Source: Gimesia fumaroli (GTDB taxonomy: Bacteria; Planctomycetota; Planctomycetia; Planctomycetales; Planctomycetaceae). From it: a DNA stretch of 64,000 nucleotides. This document shows, piece after piece, positions 17,235-26,092 of the stretch. The stretch's first letter is position 1, and each line of letters begins with the position of its first letter. The notes under the pieces are model-generated. The model saw nothing but the letters and a program-made list of their open reading frames with translations, had not been told where the DNA came from and made no database searches. A program made the translations under genes and the position numbers. The stretch lies in the NCBI RefSeq assembly GCF_007754425.1, contig NZ_CP037452.1, positions 6,241,164-6,305,163 of the forward strand. The letters are read 5' to 3'.

Positions 17235-18443
17235 TTACGCACCGTATTTTTCCAGACGACCGGCGTGCGCCATGATCATCGACATCAGGTACTTGGCTTC
17301 AAACTGACCTAAGCCACCCTGAATGCACTCTGCTTCGCCAAAACTCTGGCAGGCGTCGAACCGAGCATTTTCAGCCGACAACAACAAGGGCACAGGATGC
17401 CAGCTGTGTGCTTTCATTTTGGAGGGAGTACTATGATCGCCGGTGACAACCAGCACATCCGGCTTCAAAGCATTGATGCGGGGAATGCACGTGTCAACTT
17501 CTTCCGTCTTGGCGACCTTCGCGGCGAAGTTGCCATCTTCGCCTGTGGAGTCGGTGTACTTGTAATGCACGAAAAAGAAATCGTAGTCGTCCCAGATTTT
17601 TTCCAGGCAGTCCATCTGTGATTCCAGTGTCTGACCGGCGTCCTGCACATCCATGCTGACCAGACGGGCCAGTCCCCGATACATGGGATAGACGGCAATC
17701 GCAGCGGCGCGGGTACCATAGACTTCTTCGAAGGTCGGAATCTCCGGCATCTTGGCGATGCCCCGCATTGTCAACAGGTTGGCAGGATGATCGTCTTTCA
17801 GAATGACGGCCGCCTGATTCAGAAACTCCTTACAGAGTTCAGCCGTCTTTTGAGAGGCTTCATTTTCACCAACCGGTTCCAGCGGGGGAACTCCCGTTTT
17901 CTGTGGATCGGTATCGTTGACGTTTCCGCCGAGCCCTTTGGCACGCAGCACGATCACCAGACGATATTCTTTGACGTGACGCACAAAAACTTCGACACCG
18001 GGAATTTCGATTTTGTCGAGCTTTTCGCAGAGCGCGGCGCCGATTTCACTGGAAATCCGACCGGCACGACGGTCTGTGATATTTCCCTGCTCATCCAGCG
18101 AACAGTAGTTGCCGCGAATGGCGACGTCGTCGGGCCCTAATTCGAAATCAATGCCCAGTGCTTCCAGGACGCCGCGACCGATGTTGAACTGCAGGGGATC
18201 ATAGCCGAACAGTCCCAGGTGGCCGGGTCCACTGCCGGGAGTGATGCCAGGCAGAACGGGAATGCTGCGTCCCAGGGTACCTTTGCGGGCCAGCTCATCC
18301 AGGTTGGGAGTGTTAGCTGTTTCCAGCTCTGTTTTTCCGCCTGGTTCCTGAGGCAGACCGCCCAATCCATCTGAGACTAAGAGAACAATCTTGGAATCAT
18401 TCTTCTTTTGAAGCTTTTTCATTAACGCGTGAAGGTCTGGCAT
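17235..18443 (-). CDS. apgM: 2,3-bisphosphoglycerate-independent phosphoglycerate mutase, archaeal ApgM type
   Basis: Interconverts 3- and 2-phosphoglycerate. 402 aa, the ApgM length, much shorter than the bacterial GpmI type. Alkaline-phosphatase-superfamily metal site residues appear in KIVLLVSDGLGG at the N-terminus and VVTGDHSTPSKMKAHSWHPV near the C-terminus; the phosphoserine loop is ITPGSGPGHLGLFGYDP, followed by GRGVLEALGIDFEL, both typical of ApgM. Start ATG 18443. The glycosyltransferase and amidotransferase genes are upstream on the same strand, the nearest 130 bp away. Close relatives phosphonopyruvate or phosphopentomutase are unlikely given these motifs. Confidence 0.9.
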   Translation of the reverse strand: MPDLHALMKKLQKKNDSKIVLLVSDGLGGLPQEPGGKTELETANTPNLDELARKGTLGRSIPVLPGITPGSGPGHLGLFGYDPLQFNIGRGVLEALGIDFELGPDDVAIRGNYCSLDEQGNITDRRAGRISSEIGAALCEKLDKIEIPGVEVFVRHVKEYRLVIVLRAKGLGGNVNDTDPQKTGVPPLEPVGENEASQKTAELCKEFLNQAAVILKDDHPANLLTMRGIAKMPEIPTFEEVYGTRAAAIAVYPMYRGLARLVSMDVQDAGQTLESQMDCLEKIWDDYDFFFVHYKYTDSTGEDGNFAAKVAKTEEVDTCIPRINALKPDVLVVTGDHSTPSKMKAHSWHPVPLLLSAENARFDACQSFGEAECIQGGLGQFEAKYLMSMIMAHAGRLEKYGA

Positions 18444-18573
18444 CGAAATCTAAGCACCTTATGATAAACGTTTTACATTGATTCGTTCGGTTGACAATGA
18501 CGAACGCATTTGCGTCGCTTGCGCTATAACATACCGCAATCCGATCACATTGTTAAGCAGGACGACGCGACAT

Positions 18574-19923
18574 TCAAGGCTCGGGCGTCAATTGCGGTTC
18601 GTTCTGTGCAAAACCGGAGTTTTCGACCACCTTCTGGAAAAACTGCAGGCTCTCCTCAGCCATCAATTCCGCGCTATAGAACTGACGAACACGTTCGTAG
18701 CCCTGCTGCGCCAGTTTCCTGCAATAGTCCTTGTCCCGATACAGTTTTTCCCACGCATCAGCGAGTGCCTGCGGATCTCCAGGAGGCACCAAGAGGCCTC
18801 CCTCTGTCTTTTCAATGAGTTCTGGAAACGCACCGTGTGCCGGCTGGACGACGGGCACACCATTGGCCATCGCTTCCAGCACAAACAGCCCCTTGGGTTC
18901 ATGATAATCGGTTGGAACCGACAGAACCGAAAGACTTTTATAAAAGGCGACTTTCTCTTCCCGCGTATCGGGACTGCCCCAATATTGATACGCCTCATTC
19001 AGAGCAGCAAGCGGCTCTGTGGTTTCCTGAAAATAGGCTTCGCTTTCTTTCCCTAAAAACCCGCCCACACACAGGCGGCTGTCGGGATATTTTTTGTGAA
19101 AGAGTTCAAACGCCTGTACCACGTTGTGGAGCCCTTTTTCTTTACAGATCCGGGCGAAGAAACCGATCGTAAAGGGTTCATGCTGACTCTCATTCGGCGT
19201 TCCGTCGTGGCCTTTGAGGTCGATGCCGAGCAGCATTTTCTGAAAATGATCTACGGGTAAATCTAGATACTTCGACATAAAGTCCCGGTAGTAATCGCTG
19301 TGAACCAGCACGCCGTCCAGCTGTTGTACGTTCTGACGAATCAGTTCCAGAGAGCGACCCCGATACGGTTCACCCAGCTCTTCCAGAAAGACATCATCGC
19401 CTTGCAACACACAATACACCGGGCCCTGAAAATGTTGTTTGATGGTTTTGATCGTGCCCGACAGCAGCGCATTGCTCAGGCAGACCACATCGGGCTTCAA
19501 TTGATCTCCGACGAACTGCGCCAGCTCTTCGATTTCCATCAGTTCCGGGCCTTGCTCTCCTTCCAGCAGGGTCACCGTCAACGCGCCCAGCTCGTGGGCG
19601 TCGTTACTGACACCAAAGCTAGTCGCCAGATTGATTATCCAGGGAGTATTCAGCCAGTGCTTCATAAAGCGAGGCAACCGCCGCCAGAGTGGGGAACGAT
19701 AATTCAGATAGACATTGATGCCCCCCAGAAAGACGGGCGAACCGGTCATGTTCTGTTCATCGACGCGGATCGGCGTGTAGGTGGGAATCAGGGTCGCCTC
19801 GGCTCCCTGGTTGATCATCGCCCGGGTCCAGGTATTATCATGCATGCAGGCACCACAAAACATCCCGGCTCCCCCCGAGGTGATAATGGCGACGTGCAAT
19901 TTTTTACTGGATGGTTCTGGCAT
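18574..19923 (-). CDS. GT4-type glycosyltransferase
   Basis: 449 aa, GT-B fold. The N-terminal acceptor domain starts SSKKLHVAIITSGGAGMFCG; the C-terminal donor domain contains TIGFFARICKEKGLHNVVQA and the family EX7E-type segment HEPKGLFVLEAMANGVPVV. Donor and acceptor sugars are not readable. It starts 31 bp after the amidotransferase gene, so the two probably share an mRNA. It could act in exopolysaccharide, glycogen-like or envelope glycan synthesis. Confidence 0.85.
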   Translation of the reverse strand: MPEPSSKKLHVAIITSGGAGMFCGACMHDNTWTRAMINQGAEATLIPTYTPIRVDEQNMTGSPVFLGGINVYLNYRSPLWRRLPRFMKHWLNTPWIINLATSFGVSNDAHELGALTVTLLEGEQGPELMEIEELAQFVGDQLKPDVVCLSNALLSGTIKTIKQHFQGPVYCVLQGDDVFLEELGEPYRGRSLELIRQNVQQLDGVLVHSDYYRDFMSKYLDLPVDHFQKMLLGIDLKGHDGTPNESQHEPFTIGFFARICKEKGLHNVVQAFELFHKKYPDSRLCVGGFLGKESEAYFQETTEPLAALNEAYQYWGSPDTREEKVAFYKSLSVLSVPTDYHEPKGLFVLEAMANGVPVVQPAHGAFPELIEKTEGGLLVPPGDPQALADAWEKLYRDKDYCRKLAQQGYERVRQFYSAELMAEESLQFFQKVVENSGFAQNEPQLTPEP

Positions 19924-19954
19924 AATGTGTGCCTGCTGGTAGCTTGCGGGAGGG

Positions 19955-20698
19955 TCAGGTTTGATTCAAATTCAGAGGCGCAATCTGTTCAACAAAGCGT
20001 TTTAATAAAGCGGTGGTTTCTGGAGTATCATGAATCGAATGGCGGAATTCTTCCAGCGAAAGTCCGGCGATTTTTTCGACATACTCGGGATAGGTATTCA
20101 GCCGCCCGAGGAATGAATCGCGGTCCAGTTCCGGATGAAACTGAGTACAATAAATCGGACGATCCAGAAATCGATACGCCTGATTTTCCACCCGATCGGT
20201 TGATGCCAGCAGCTCCGTGCCCGGCGGCAGTTCGATCACTGTATCTTCATGCCCCATCAGACCTTGCAGCACGGCTCCTGAAGGACCAAATACCGGATCC
20301 GCTTTGCCGACTTCGGTAAGGGCGACATGATGCACGCCGATTTCCGCTCGCGTGATATCGTGGACGACCTGTCCGCCCATCGCCCTGGCCATGGCCTGAA
20401 ATCCCCAGCAGGACGCAAAGGTCGGCTTGCGCGAGTCATGCACGACCCGCAAACTTTCCAGAGCCACATCCAGCCAGCGTCCTTCGCCGGCTGCAGAATA
20501 GTGGCCGCTGCCCCCGATCAAAATGACATCTGACTTGACCAGATCCGTTTCCAGAAGAGGGCCGCCTAGAAGATCAAATACTGCAATTTGACTGACATTC
20601 GCAGTCAGTGCTTTGGCAAAGCAGTTCACTTCCTGACCACGCATGGGATCATCGGAATTGCGAACCTGTAATAAGAGATAACGAATTTGTTGAAACAT
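19955..20698 (-). CDS. Class I glutamine amidotransferase-like protein
   Basis: 247 aa, GMP-synthase-like amidotransferase fold. The nucleophile Cys is in FASCWGFQAMA and the His-Glu pair in YCTQFHPELDRDSF; both are intact, so glutamine hydrolysis is plausible. No synthetase domain is attached, and the partner that would receive ammonia is unknown. First gene of a likely two- or three-gene - strand unit with the glycosyltransferase and ApgM. Start ATG 20698. Confidence 0.8.
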   Translation of the reverse strand: MFQQIRYLLLQVRNSDDPMRGQEVNCFAKALTANVSQIAVFDLLGGPLLETDLVKSDVILIGGSGHYSAAGEGRWLDVALESLRVVHDSRKPTFASCWGFQAMARAMGGQVVHDITRAEIGVHHVALTEVGKADPVFGPSGAVLQGLMGHEDTVIELPPGTELLASTDRVENQAYRFLDRPIYCTQFHPELDRDSFLGRLNTYPEYVEKIAGLSLEEFRHSIHDTPETTALLKRFVEQIAPLNLNQT

Positions 20699-21070
20699 GG
20701 AGAGCCCGTTTATTTCCTACAAGACTGAAGTCAGCCTTACTTTTCACGCTTACACACTTCTCTGCTCATCGTCTCACGAACGAACAAAGTGCATAAACGT
20801 GGATTAATCCACATTATGATTGCTTTATCGTACAAATCCCACTCTGGAATTGTAGTCATACACTCTTGAATCCAAAGTTTCGCCTTGCTTTGAGTGCATC
20901 ATAGCGTGTTGTACGGCCTTTGAGCGAACTATCGGACACCTGAAGATCGCTCTCATTGGGATGAAAATATTCTGAAACTGTAGAAAACAGTTCACTATCC
21001 CTATAAACCGATATGAACAGAAATTCAATTCGAATTTTTATCAAGATTTCATTTAGTATTTATATATGGG

Positions 21071-21105
21071 TTGACAATTTGGGCTCTTAGAAAGATAGTA
21101 GTGTT
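21071..21105 (+). promoter_or_regulatory. Candidate sigma-70 promoter
   Basis: A consensus TTGACA at 21071-21076 is followed after 17 bp by GATAGT (21094-21099). It points right, towards the orphan terminator. Predicted transcription start is near 21105. Confidence 0.45.
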
Positions 21106-21228
21106 TACTGAGATTGTTTTTATCTCATGCGTCATCTCCCGAGAGGATTATCAGTTTTCCTTTTTTTTAACCTCTTCGATGCATGAATTATCCGCGCCAG
21201 TCAGCTCGTCTTGACTGGCGTTTTTTTT
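21106..21228 (+). ncRNA. Candidate small RNA or leader attenuator
   Basis: About 120 nt between the promoter above and the terminator. It holds a short GAGAT/ATCTC hairpin near its 5' end, a GAGAGG-containing purine stretch, and the terminator at its 3' end. It may be a free sRNA, or a transcribed leader that attenuates the secreted DUF442 gene starting at 21295. No known RNA family was recognised. Confidence 0.4.
21195..21228 (+). terminator. Strong rho-independent terminator with no gene in front
   Basis: Perfect 9 bp stem CGCCAGTCA/TGACTGGCG, 8 nt loop, then eight T residues. It precedes the next + strand ATG by 66 bp and does not follow any + strand gene within 7 kb. Confidence 0.88.
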
Positions 21229-21294
21229 GTACTTCCCTCTCTCACCGGAGTATAATTCAGGTCGGTCGCCCCATTCTCTTTACAGGAAAATGTC

Positions 21295-21858
21295 ATGCTC
21301 CTTCATCAGACGATCAAAGTGATTCTGTGTGCCGGCCTGTTGACCTGCTCCACTCCACTCTTCGGTGAATCCAAACCAGCGACTTCCACAAAGAGCCTTC
21401 AGAAGCATAGACTGGGAACGATCTCTCCTCTGCATCGCAGCGATCAGATTTATCTGGCCGGTCAACCCATGCAAACCGATTTTGAGCTGGTTCAAAAATC
21501 GGATGTGAAAACCATTCTCAATTTACGCCCCATGACCGAACAACGGTGGGACGAAGGCGCCTATTTAAAAATGCTGGAGCTGGATTACATCAATATTCCG
21601 TTTCGGGCACCTGACACGTTGACGCCTACAGTCTTCGATCAATGTCGAAAAATCCTGAATGACAAATCCAAACATCCGATGGTTGTGCATTGTGCTTCTG
21701 CCAATCGGGTCGGCGCGATCTGGCTGACACACCGTGTGCTGGATGACGGCATCAGTTTCGATGACGCATTAAAAGAAGCGAAACAGGTCGGCTTAAAAAC
21801 ACCGGGATACATCGAACGCGCCAAAGCTTACATCGCCGCACAGTCGAAGTCGGAATAG
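21295..21858 (+). CDS. Secreted DUF442/dual-specificity-phosphatase-like protein
   Basis: 187 aa with a Sec signal (residues 1-25, LLTCSTPLFGES). The body matches the cysteine-phosphatase-like fold of DUF442 (TIGR01244-type) proteins: IYLAGQPMQTDFELVQKSDV, TILNLRP and the active loop HCASANRVGAIW, a C-x5-R signature with intact Cys and Arg. It could be a protein or small-molecule phosphatase or a periplasmic sulfurtransferase. A cytosolic paralogue lies at 24030-24479, so this gene brackets the sulfur module. ATG 21295 has CAGGAAAATGTC upstream. Confidence 0.75.
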   Translation: MLLHQTIKVILCAGLLTCSTPLFGESKPATSTKSLQKHRLGTISPLHRSDQIYLAGQPMQTDFELVQKSDVKTILNLRPMTEQRWDEGAYLKMLELDYINIPFRAPDTLTPTVFDQCRKILNDKSKHPMVVHCASANRVGAIWLTHRVLDDGISFDDALKEAKQVGLKTPGYIERAKAYIAAQSKSE

Positions 21859-21919
21859 TTTTTGGTGTTAATTCTGCCGATTCAGAGTACATCCTGTTTT
21901 ACATTTTCTCTCTTCTACC

Positions 21920-22531
21920 TCACAGGTCAGACTGCTTTTTCCAGAGATAGAGTTCCAGGGGCGGCAGGTTCCAGAGAATAAAAGACCGACGTTGCGGCGC
22001 ACCGAAGCAGTCTTCTGCCAGTTCACAGACGCTGCTGCGAAACTGGTATGTCACAAAAGTACCGCCGGGCGCTAAAACGCGATGGATACTCTGAATCAAA
22101 TGCCGACCTTCATCCGGTGACATCACGGAAAAGGGGACACCGGATACAATCACATCGGGAGCCGACATATGATTCGATCTGAGGATCGCTTCCAGATCAA
22201 GGGCAGAACCTTCCTCCACCAGCAAACGCGCATCGGTCATCTGCTGGAGCTGGTTCACAAATTCGGAGACAACTTCAATACACAGCAGATTTGAATTTTC
22301 AGGCAGGACGTTAAGCAGTGCCGATGTAGTTGCTCCGGTCCCTGGTCCGAGTTCGACGACATTTCGGGCCGTCTGCAGGCAGGGGAGCGAACTTAATTTT
22401 GCCTGCAAATAGCCGGAACTGGGAACAAAGGATGCGACTTTGAGGGGATTTTCAAAGAAGCCACGCAGAAAACAGGGGATCATTGAGGAAACGGGCGAAG
22501 CATTTTTAGCCGGTGATTGAGTGAGATCCAT
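21920..22531 (-). CDS. Class I SAM-dependent methyltransferase (phospholipid N-methyltransferase-like)
   Basis: 203 aa. SAM motif I is VVELGPGTGATTSALL, motif II-like IEVVSEFVNQL, and motif IV-like VIVSGVPFSVMS. The order FFENPLKVASFVPSSGYLQ before motif I is typical of PmtA/KsgA-like phospholipid N-methyltransferases, so membrane lipid methylation is one option; the substrate is not proven. ATG 22531 was chosen for the AGGAATTC 8 nt upstream. It is the third gene after the DUF442 and CstB-like genes, 64 bp downstream. Confidence 0.78.
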   Translation of the reverse strand: MDLTQSPAKNASPVSSMIPCFLRGFFENPLKVASFVPSSGYLQAKLSSLPCLQTARNVVELGPGTGATTSALLNVLPENSNLLCIEVVSEFVNQLQQMTDARLLVEEGSALDLEAILRSNHMSAPDVIVSGVPFSVMSPDEGRHLIQSIHRVLAPGGTFVTYQFRSSVCELAEDCFGAPQRRSFILWNLPPLELYLWKKQSDL

Positions 22532-22595
22532 ACTGAATTCCTGTCTGATAGTGTCTGCTTTCAAATTAACTGAGGCTGTTTTCGATCAGGCCAGA

Positions 22596-24002
22596 TTACG
22601 CCGTCAATGGCAGGTCAGCAGCTTTCCAGGCAGACATTCCCCCCATGACATTTGCGACATCATCAAAGCCTTCATGCCTGATAAACGAAGAGGCAATCGA
22701 AGCCCGATATCCGGAACCGCAAACGACGGCAATCGGTTTTTCCTGAGGAATTTCATCGAATCGATCCTGCAGTGTGCCACCATGGATGTGGATGGCCCCC
22801 TTGATGTGTCCCGATTTCCATTCCTGCTCGGTACGGACATCCAGAATGGTGAGCGGATAGTTCTGCTGTATTTTCTTATGCAACGTATTGATCGAGATCG
22901 TTTCCAGCATTTCCAGAGGCAGTCCCGCCGTCTCCCAGGAAACAATGCCCCCTTCGAGATAACCCTGAATGTCATCAAAGCCGACACGCAATAAGTGCGT
23001 CACTACTTCTTTCACTTGAGAGGCATCATCGACGACCAGCATCAGCGGACGATCATACGGTAGAACCCAACCGGCCCAGGTCGGCAAATTGGAACCAAAG
23101 GGAATATTAATCGAGCCTGGTATGTGCGCGGCGGCGTAAGCTTCTTTCGAACGGACATCGAGAATCAGGCATCCCTCGCAGGACCGATCGTGAACCTGTT
23201 TCGCCTGCCAGCGTTTCAAGCCGGGAAGTTCAGGACCAATGATCGCCGGACCTTCCGTGTTAACCTGCTTCATGCGTTTGAAATAAGGGGGCGAAAGCGG
23301 CATCTCGTCCAGCAGTGATTCAATCCACGCCGATTCGTCCTGCTTCTGCAGCGCTTCACTAAAACGCCGCTCATAACCAAGCGTGGAAGATCGTCGCGAA
23401 CCAATGGCTTTCCCACACAATGAGCCTGCTCCGTGTGCGGGAAAGATTTCCGTGAAATCAGGTACTTCATTCAGTTCCTGAAACAGACTCTGGTAAAGTT
23501 GGTGCGCCAGTTCCTGTTTGGCTTCATCGCCTAGCAGATCCGGACGACCGACATCGCCGACAAACAGAAAATCGCCGGTAAACATGCACCAGGGAGACTC
23601 GGTACTCCGCGTCGTGTCATACAAGAGTACGGCAATATGTTCCGGCGTATGACCGGGAACGTGGCGAAATTCCAGACAGAGATCACCCATCTTCAGCGCG
23701 TCACCAGATTTGACCTGCAGATCAGCGAAAGGCTGCCGCCAGTCGCCCCCCCCGTACGACGAGCAATAAATCTGTGGCTCATCATTCAAACGTGCTTTCA
23801 GTTCGCGTGAACCGCAGACAAAATCAGCATGCACGTGCGTCTCAATAATGTGTTTGATGTGCAGATCATGCTGACGAGCGTATTCCATGAAGTCCCCGAC
23901 ATCGCGAGTCGGATCAATGACCACCGCTTCTCCACTTTTCTCATCTCCAATCAGATAGGAGACGATCGCCAGTCCCGGTACAAATCGATCATAGAATATC
24001 AT
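22596..24002 (-). CDS. CstB-like persulfide dioxygenase-rhodanese fusion
   Basis: 468 aa in three parts: an N-terminal metallo-beta-lactamase domain (about 1-230) with ETHVHADFVCGSREL and HVPGHTPEHIAVLL; a rhodanese-homology domain (about 265-350, ILDVRSKEAYAAAHIPGSI) without an active Cys; and a C-terminal rhodanese (about 375-465) with active loop VVCGSGYRAS. This matches the CstB layout, in which a persulfide is oxidised at the iron site and sulfur is transferred by the last domain. The HADF form of the metal motif is as in CstB-type proteins. Likely role: persulfide detoxification in the cytosol. It is 27 bp downstream of the DUF442 gene. Confidence 0.85.
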   Translation of the reverse strand: MIFYDRFVPGLAIVSYLIGDEKSGEAVVIDPTRDVGDFMEYARQHDLHIKHIIETHVHADFVCGSRELKARLNDEPQIYCSSYGGGDWRQPFADLQVKSGDALKMGDLCLEFRHVPGHTPEHIAVLLYDTTRSTESPWCMFTGDFLFVGDVGRPDLLGDEAKQELAHQLYQSLFQELNEVPDFTEIFPAHGAGSLCGKAIGSRRSSTLGYERRFSEALQKQDESAWIESLLDEMPLSPPYFKRMKQVNTEGPAIIGPELPGLKRWQAKQVHDRSCEGCLILDVRSKEAYAAAHIPGSINIPFGSNLPTWAGWVLPYDRPLMLVVDDASQVKEVVTHLLRVGFDDIQGYLEGGIVSWETAGLPLEMLETISINTLHKKIQQNYPLTILDVRTEQEWKSGHIKGAIHIHGGTLQDRFDEIPQEKPIAVVCGSGYRASIASSFIRHEGFDDVANVMGGMSAWKAADLPLTA

Positions 24003-24029
24003 GTTGATAACTCTCCGTTCTCGCTAAAA

Positions 24030-24479
24030 CTATTTCGTATGATGATCGACATAGTTTTTGACAAGTTCCTTCAATTCCGGCTTGTCACACTCAAAGCCCA
24101 TTTCCTCGGCTTTCTTCAGGGTCTGCTCTCCCGACATCCCTTGCTCCACAGCCATGTCCATCATGACCATCGCACCAGCCCGCTTACCGCTCTTGCAGTG
24201 TGCGAAAACAGGTTTGGGAAGATCGTCTAACTTTTTGCGAAACTGATCCACGCGTTCTTCATCCATATTGTTCATCGATACTGGAACGTGCAGGTAGGTC
24301 ATATCGGCTGCTGTGACCGCTTCCCCTTCCGCAGCAGGCGAGACAGGTTGATCCTCTTCATGCTCGGTCCGAAAGTTAATCACGGTCTTGAAGCCTTCGC
24401 GGCCGAATTCGTAAATTTCTTCCTTGCTGGGTTGTGGACCGACGGTAATTTGATCGTTAATTTTCATTACATTTTCCAT
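24030..24479 (-). CDS. DUF442/TIGR01244-type sulfurtransferase or phosphatase
   Basis: 149 aa cytosolic protein with the cysteine-phosphatase-like fold: QITVGPQPSKEEIYEFG, KTVINFRTE and the C-x5-R loop FAHCKSGKRAGAM. In other bacteria this family is fused to or encoded next to persulfide dioxygenases and is annotated as a sulfurtransferase; here it leads an operon with the CstB-like enzyme. ATG 24479 was chosen because AAGGAG lies 8 nt upstream; the frame continues further up but without support. Confidence 0.82.
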   Translation of the reverse strand: MENVMKINDQITVGPQPSKEEIYEFGREGFKTVINFRTEHEEDQPVSPAAEGEAVTAADMTYLHVPVSMNNMDEERVDQFRKKLDDLPKPVFAHCKSGKRAGAMVMMDMAVEQGMSGEQTLKKAEEMGFECDKPELKELVKNYVDHHTK

Positions 24480-24835
24480 GTCTGTGCTCCTTATGAAAAA
24501 TTGCGGTTTTAATCTGCTTGAATCTGAAAAACATAAACCGCAAAACCCATGCCAGCCGGTTAATTCCCCCGTCGCAGGCAAAAACAGCCACATTTCAACT
24601 GTTTTGCTGATTGATCAGAAACCAGCCTGGGTGATCAACGGCCCCTAAAGCAGCATCCTCGTTTTCTGTTCTCAGGAAGTACCCTGATTATTTTTTGCTA
24701 ATATTGACTTATTTCCCCGTGATATCGCGTGCAGGAATCCGCCTTGCTTTAGGGTAGGTCATACTCGAGCCGGTTGACTGTGTTCATCGGATCGCGTTCA
24801 ACACAGATGTTTAACATTCAAAGGGGAGCCCTCAC
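24480..24835. other. Divergent intergenic region (356 bp)
   Basis: Promoter region for the sulfur operon on the left and the secreted protein gene on the right. I see no repeat, terminator or gene in it. Confidence 0.4.
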
Positions 24836-26077
24836 ATGCGTCGTCTGACTATTTTTGCCGCAACTTTCTGTACGTTACTGCTTTCTACGCAGTGGGTTAG
24901 TGCTGCGCCGCTGGCCGAGCAGTATCTGACATCAGGGCAATTAACGGCAGGGGAAACGTCGCTCAAAGCCCAGCTTGCGAAGTCGCCTGAGGATGATGCA
25001 GCTCGGTTTGGCCTGGGTGTGATTCAGTTTTTCCAGTCATTCGAGCATCTGGGCGGCAGTCTGCATGAATACGGTTTGCGAACCGAAGGTGCTTTTCGTG
25101 GCCTGCCAGAGCCATTGCGCGACGTCGTTCCACAGGACCCGGATCCGAAAACAATCTCCTATGCGGATGTTCGACAGATAGTGCAGACCTGGGTGAACGA
25201 CCTGAAGGCAGCAGAACAAAGTCTGTCTGCTGTTAAAGATCCCAATATGAAACTGCCGTTAAAAGTAGGAAAAATCAAAGTCGATCTATTTGGCACCGGC
25301 AAGCCGATTGACGCCGCATTTCTCTTAGGTCGAGTCGGCAATGTCAAACAACAGGAGGCCGCTCAAAAATTTGTGATCGGCTTTGACCGGGGCGATGCGA
25401 GCTGGCTGGCAGGCTACTGTAACTTTCTATGCGCCTGGGGCGAAGTGATACTCGCCATTGATGGCGAGGAGATGTTTAACTGCACGAGCCATCTGTTTTT
25501 TGAAAAAGTAGATACGCCTTATCCGTTTCTGCAAGAGGGATCGCGCAATTTCGATTCACTGCGCCGATTCAACCGGCCGCTGATTTCAGATATTCTGGCG
25601 TTTATTCATCTCTGGCGATTTGAACTCAAAGAACCGAAGCGGATGCAGGCAGCTTTGGCGCATCTGGAAGCAATGCAGGTCAATGCGAAAACGATGTGGA
25701 AATATTATCTGACAGAAACCGACGATGACCACGAGTGGATTCCCAACCCGAATCAGACAGGCGTGCTGGAAATCAAAGTCAGTCAGGAAATGGTCGATAC
25801 CTGGCTGGCCGTGCTGGACGAAACCGGTCTGGTGTTGAAAGGGAAAAAACTGATTCCCTTCTGGCGTGGCAAGTCGGGAGGACAAGGCGTGAATTTACGA
25901 CGTGTCTTTACCGAGCCGCGGAAGATCGATCCGTTTCTCTGGGTTCAGGGAACTGCGGCTGCCCCCTATCTGGAAGAAGGCACGATCACCGAATTTGCGT
26001 CCCCCGAAATGCTGGGCCGCATCAACAATACGTTTGGAGGAGTCCGCTTCTTCACGATGGCGTTCTGGTTTAATTAA
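24836..26077 (+). CDS. Secreted protein of unknown function
   Basis: 413 aa with a clear Sec signal (MRRLTIFAATFCTLLLSTQWVSA). Residues 25-60 look like one TPR-type helical pair (LTAGETSLKAQLAKSPEDDAA). The remainder is mixed helical with many Trp and Phe and includes WLAGYCNFLCAWGEVILA; no catalytic motif is recognisable. ATG 24836 has an AAGGGGAGCCCTCAC ribosome site. It is monocistronic and converges on the COG0523 gene with 15 bp between stops. Confidence 0.6.
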   Translation: MRRLTIFAATFCTLLLSTQWVSAAPLAEQYLTSGQLTAGETSLKAQLAKSPEDDAARFGLGVIQFFQSFEHLGGSLHEYGLRTEGAFRGLPEPLRDVVPQDPDPKTISYADVRQIVQTWVNDLKAAEQSLSAVKDPNMKLPLKVGKIKVDLFGTGKPIDAAFLLGRVGNVKQQEAAQKFVIGFDRGDASWLAGYCNFLCAWGEVILAIDGEEMFNCTSHLFFEKVDTPYPFLQEGSRNFDSLRRFNRPLISDILAFIHLWRFELKEPKRMQAALAHLEAMQVNAKTMWKYYLTETDDDHEWIPNPNQTGVLEIKVSQEMVDTWLAVLDETGLVLKGKKLIPFWRGKSGGQGVNLRRVFTEPRKIDPFLWVQGTAAAPYLEEGTITEFASPEMLGRINNTFGGVRFFTMAFWFN

Positions 26078-26092
26078 CAGAGGATCTTGTGT

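Larger units (their letters stand above)
20699..21294. other. 596 bp intergenic region with an orphan promoter and terminator
   Basis: No protein gene is convincing. The left part holds the promoter region of the amidotransferase operon. The right part is AT-rich and contains a sigma-70-like promoter at 21071 and a strong + strand terminator at 21195-21228 (listed separately), with no open reading frame between them. Confidence 0.5.
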
